Positions 13,955-14,017 of a stretch of 14,017 nt of DNA are shown here, piece after piece. The position numbers were made by a program, and so were the translations under genes. Every line of letters begins with the position of its first letter. Positions within the stretch are counted from its first letter, which is position 1. Source of the DNA: Ktedonobacter sp. 13_1_20CM_4_53_11 (lineage in GTDB: Bacteria; Chloroflexota; Ktedonobacteria; Ktedonobacterales; Ktedonobacteraceae); assembly GCA_001919995.1 (NCBI GenBank), contig MNIY01000183.1, forward strand, positions 1 to 14,017, read 5' to 3'. Below the pieces are notes generated by a model. That model was not told the origin of the DNA and made no database searches. It worked only from the letters and a program-made list of their open reading frames with translations.

Positions 13955-14017
13955 TCTTCTGTGTAAATCTCACCATTAAACTGGTTCTCCGTCCTCTTCT
14001 GTGCAAAAACCTCATCA
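13955..14017 (+). repeat. Imperfect direct repeat at the right edge
   Basis: TCTTCTGTGTAAATCTCA begins at 13955 and TCTTCTGTGCAAAAACCTCA at 13995, exactly 40 bp apart. The second unit runs to the window edge, so more copies or an IS end may follow. The rest of 13920-14017 holds no gene. Confidence 0.35.

Overview
The window looks like an IS-rich, gene-poor stretch of a mid-GC bacterial chromosome. The mix of families (ECF41 sigma factor with an epimerase partner, DUF2127, DinB, META, YdeI/OmdA and DUF1801 proteins, SnoaL-like proteins, and several IS types) fits a soil Ktedonobacteria-like Chloroflexota genome. That assignment is inference from gene content and general familiarity; no rRNA, tRNA or other phylogenetic marker is present.

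Layout. Positions 1-141 hold an AT-rich 3'-less fragment of a probable type I restriction specificity subunit (HsdS), cut by the end of a truncated IS3-like element (142-1004). That element is cut in turn by a complete IS with DD-E integrase-type transposase (1005-2575). A related second copy of the latter IS lies at 11118-12672 in the same orientation. Between these two ISs are small accessory genes: a 5'-damaged RibD/DHFR-like reductase, a PPOX-type flavin split-barrel protein, a YdeI/OmdA protein, a convergent DUF1801 protein, an ECF41 sigma factor, an NAD-dependent epimerase, a SnoaL-like protein, a divergent DUF2127 membrane protein, an IS630 element with a broken transposase, a DinB protein and a membrane-anchored META-domain protein. 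After the second IS comes an ATP-grasp enzyme of the DcsG-like class (13053-13919), behind a 380-bp leader.

The best supported functional unit is the minus-strand block 4993-7034. The sigma factor carries the C-terminal SnoaL-like extension and NPDKL end typical of ECF41. The neighbouring gene is an epimerase/reductase of the kind (COE proteins) that ECF41 factors control. The epimerase is preceded by TGTCACA-N16-CGTC, which matches the ECF41 promoter consensus as I remember it, including the spacing. A 15-bp terminator hairpin that overlaps the epimerase stop codon separates the two genes, so the sigma gene should have its own promoter.

The second structural theme is layered mobile DNA: IS into IS, an IS630 inserted at what looks like a palindromic dispersed repeat (with an apparently unoccupied relative near 10401-10446), and a solitary IS630-end-like palindrome near 11045. 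I see no CRISPR array, RNA gene or defence cluster apart from the HsdS fragment, and I do not claim a wholly new system.
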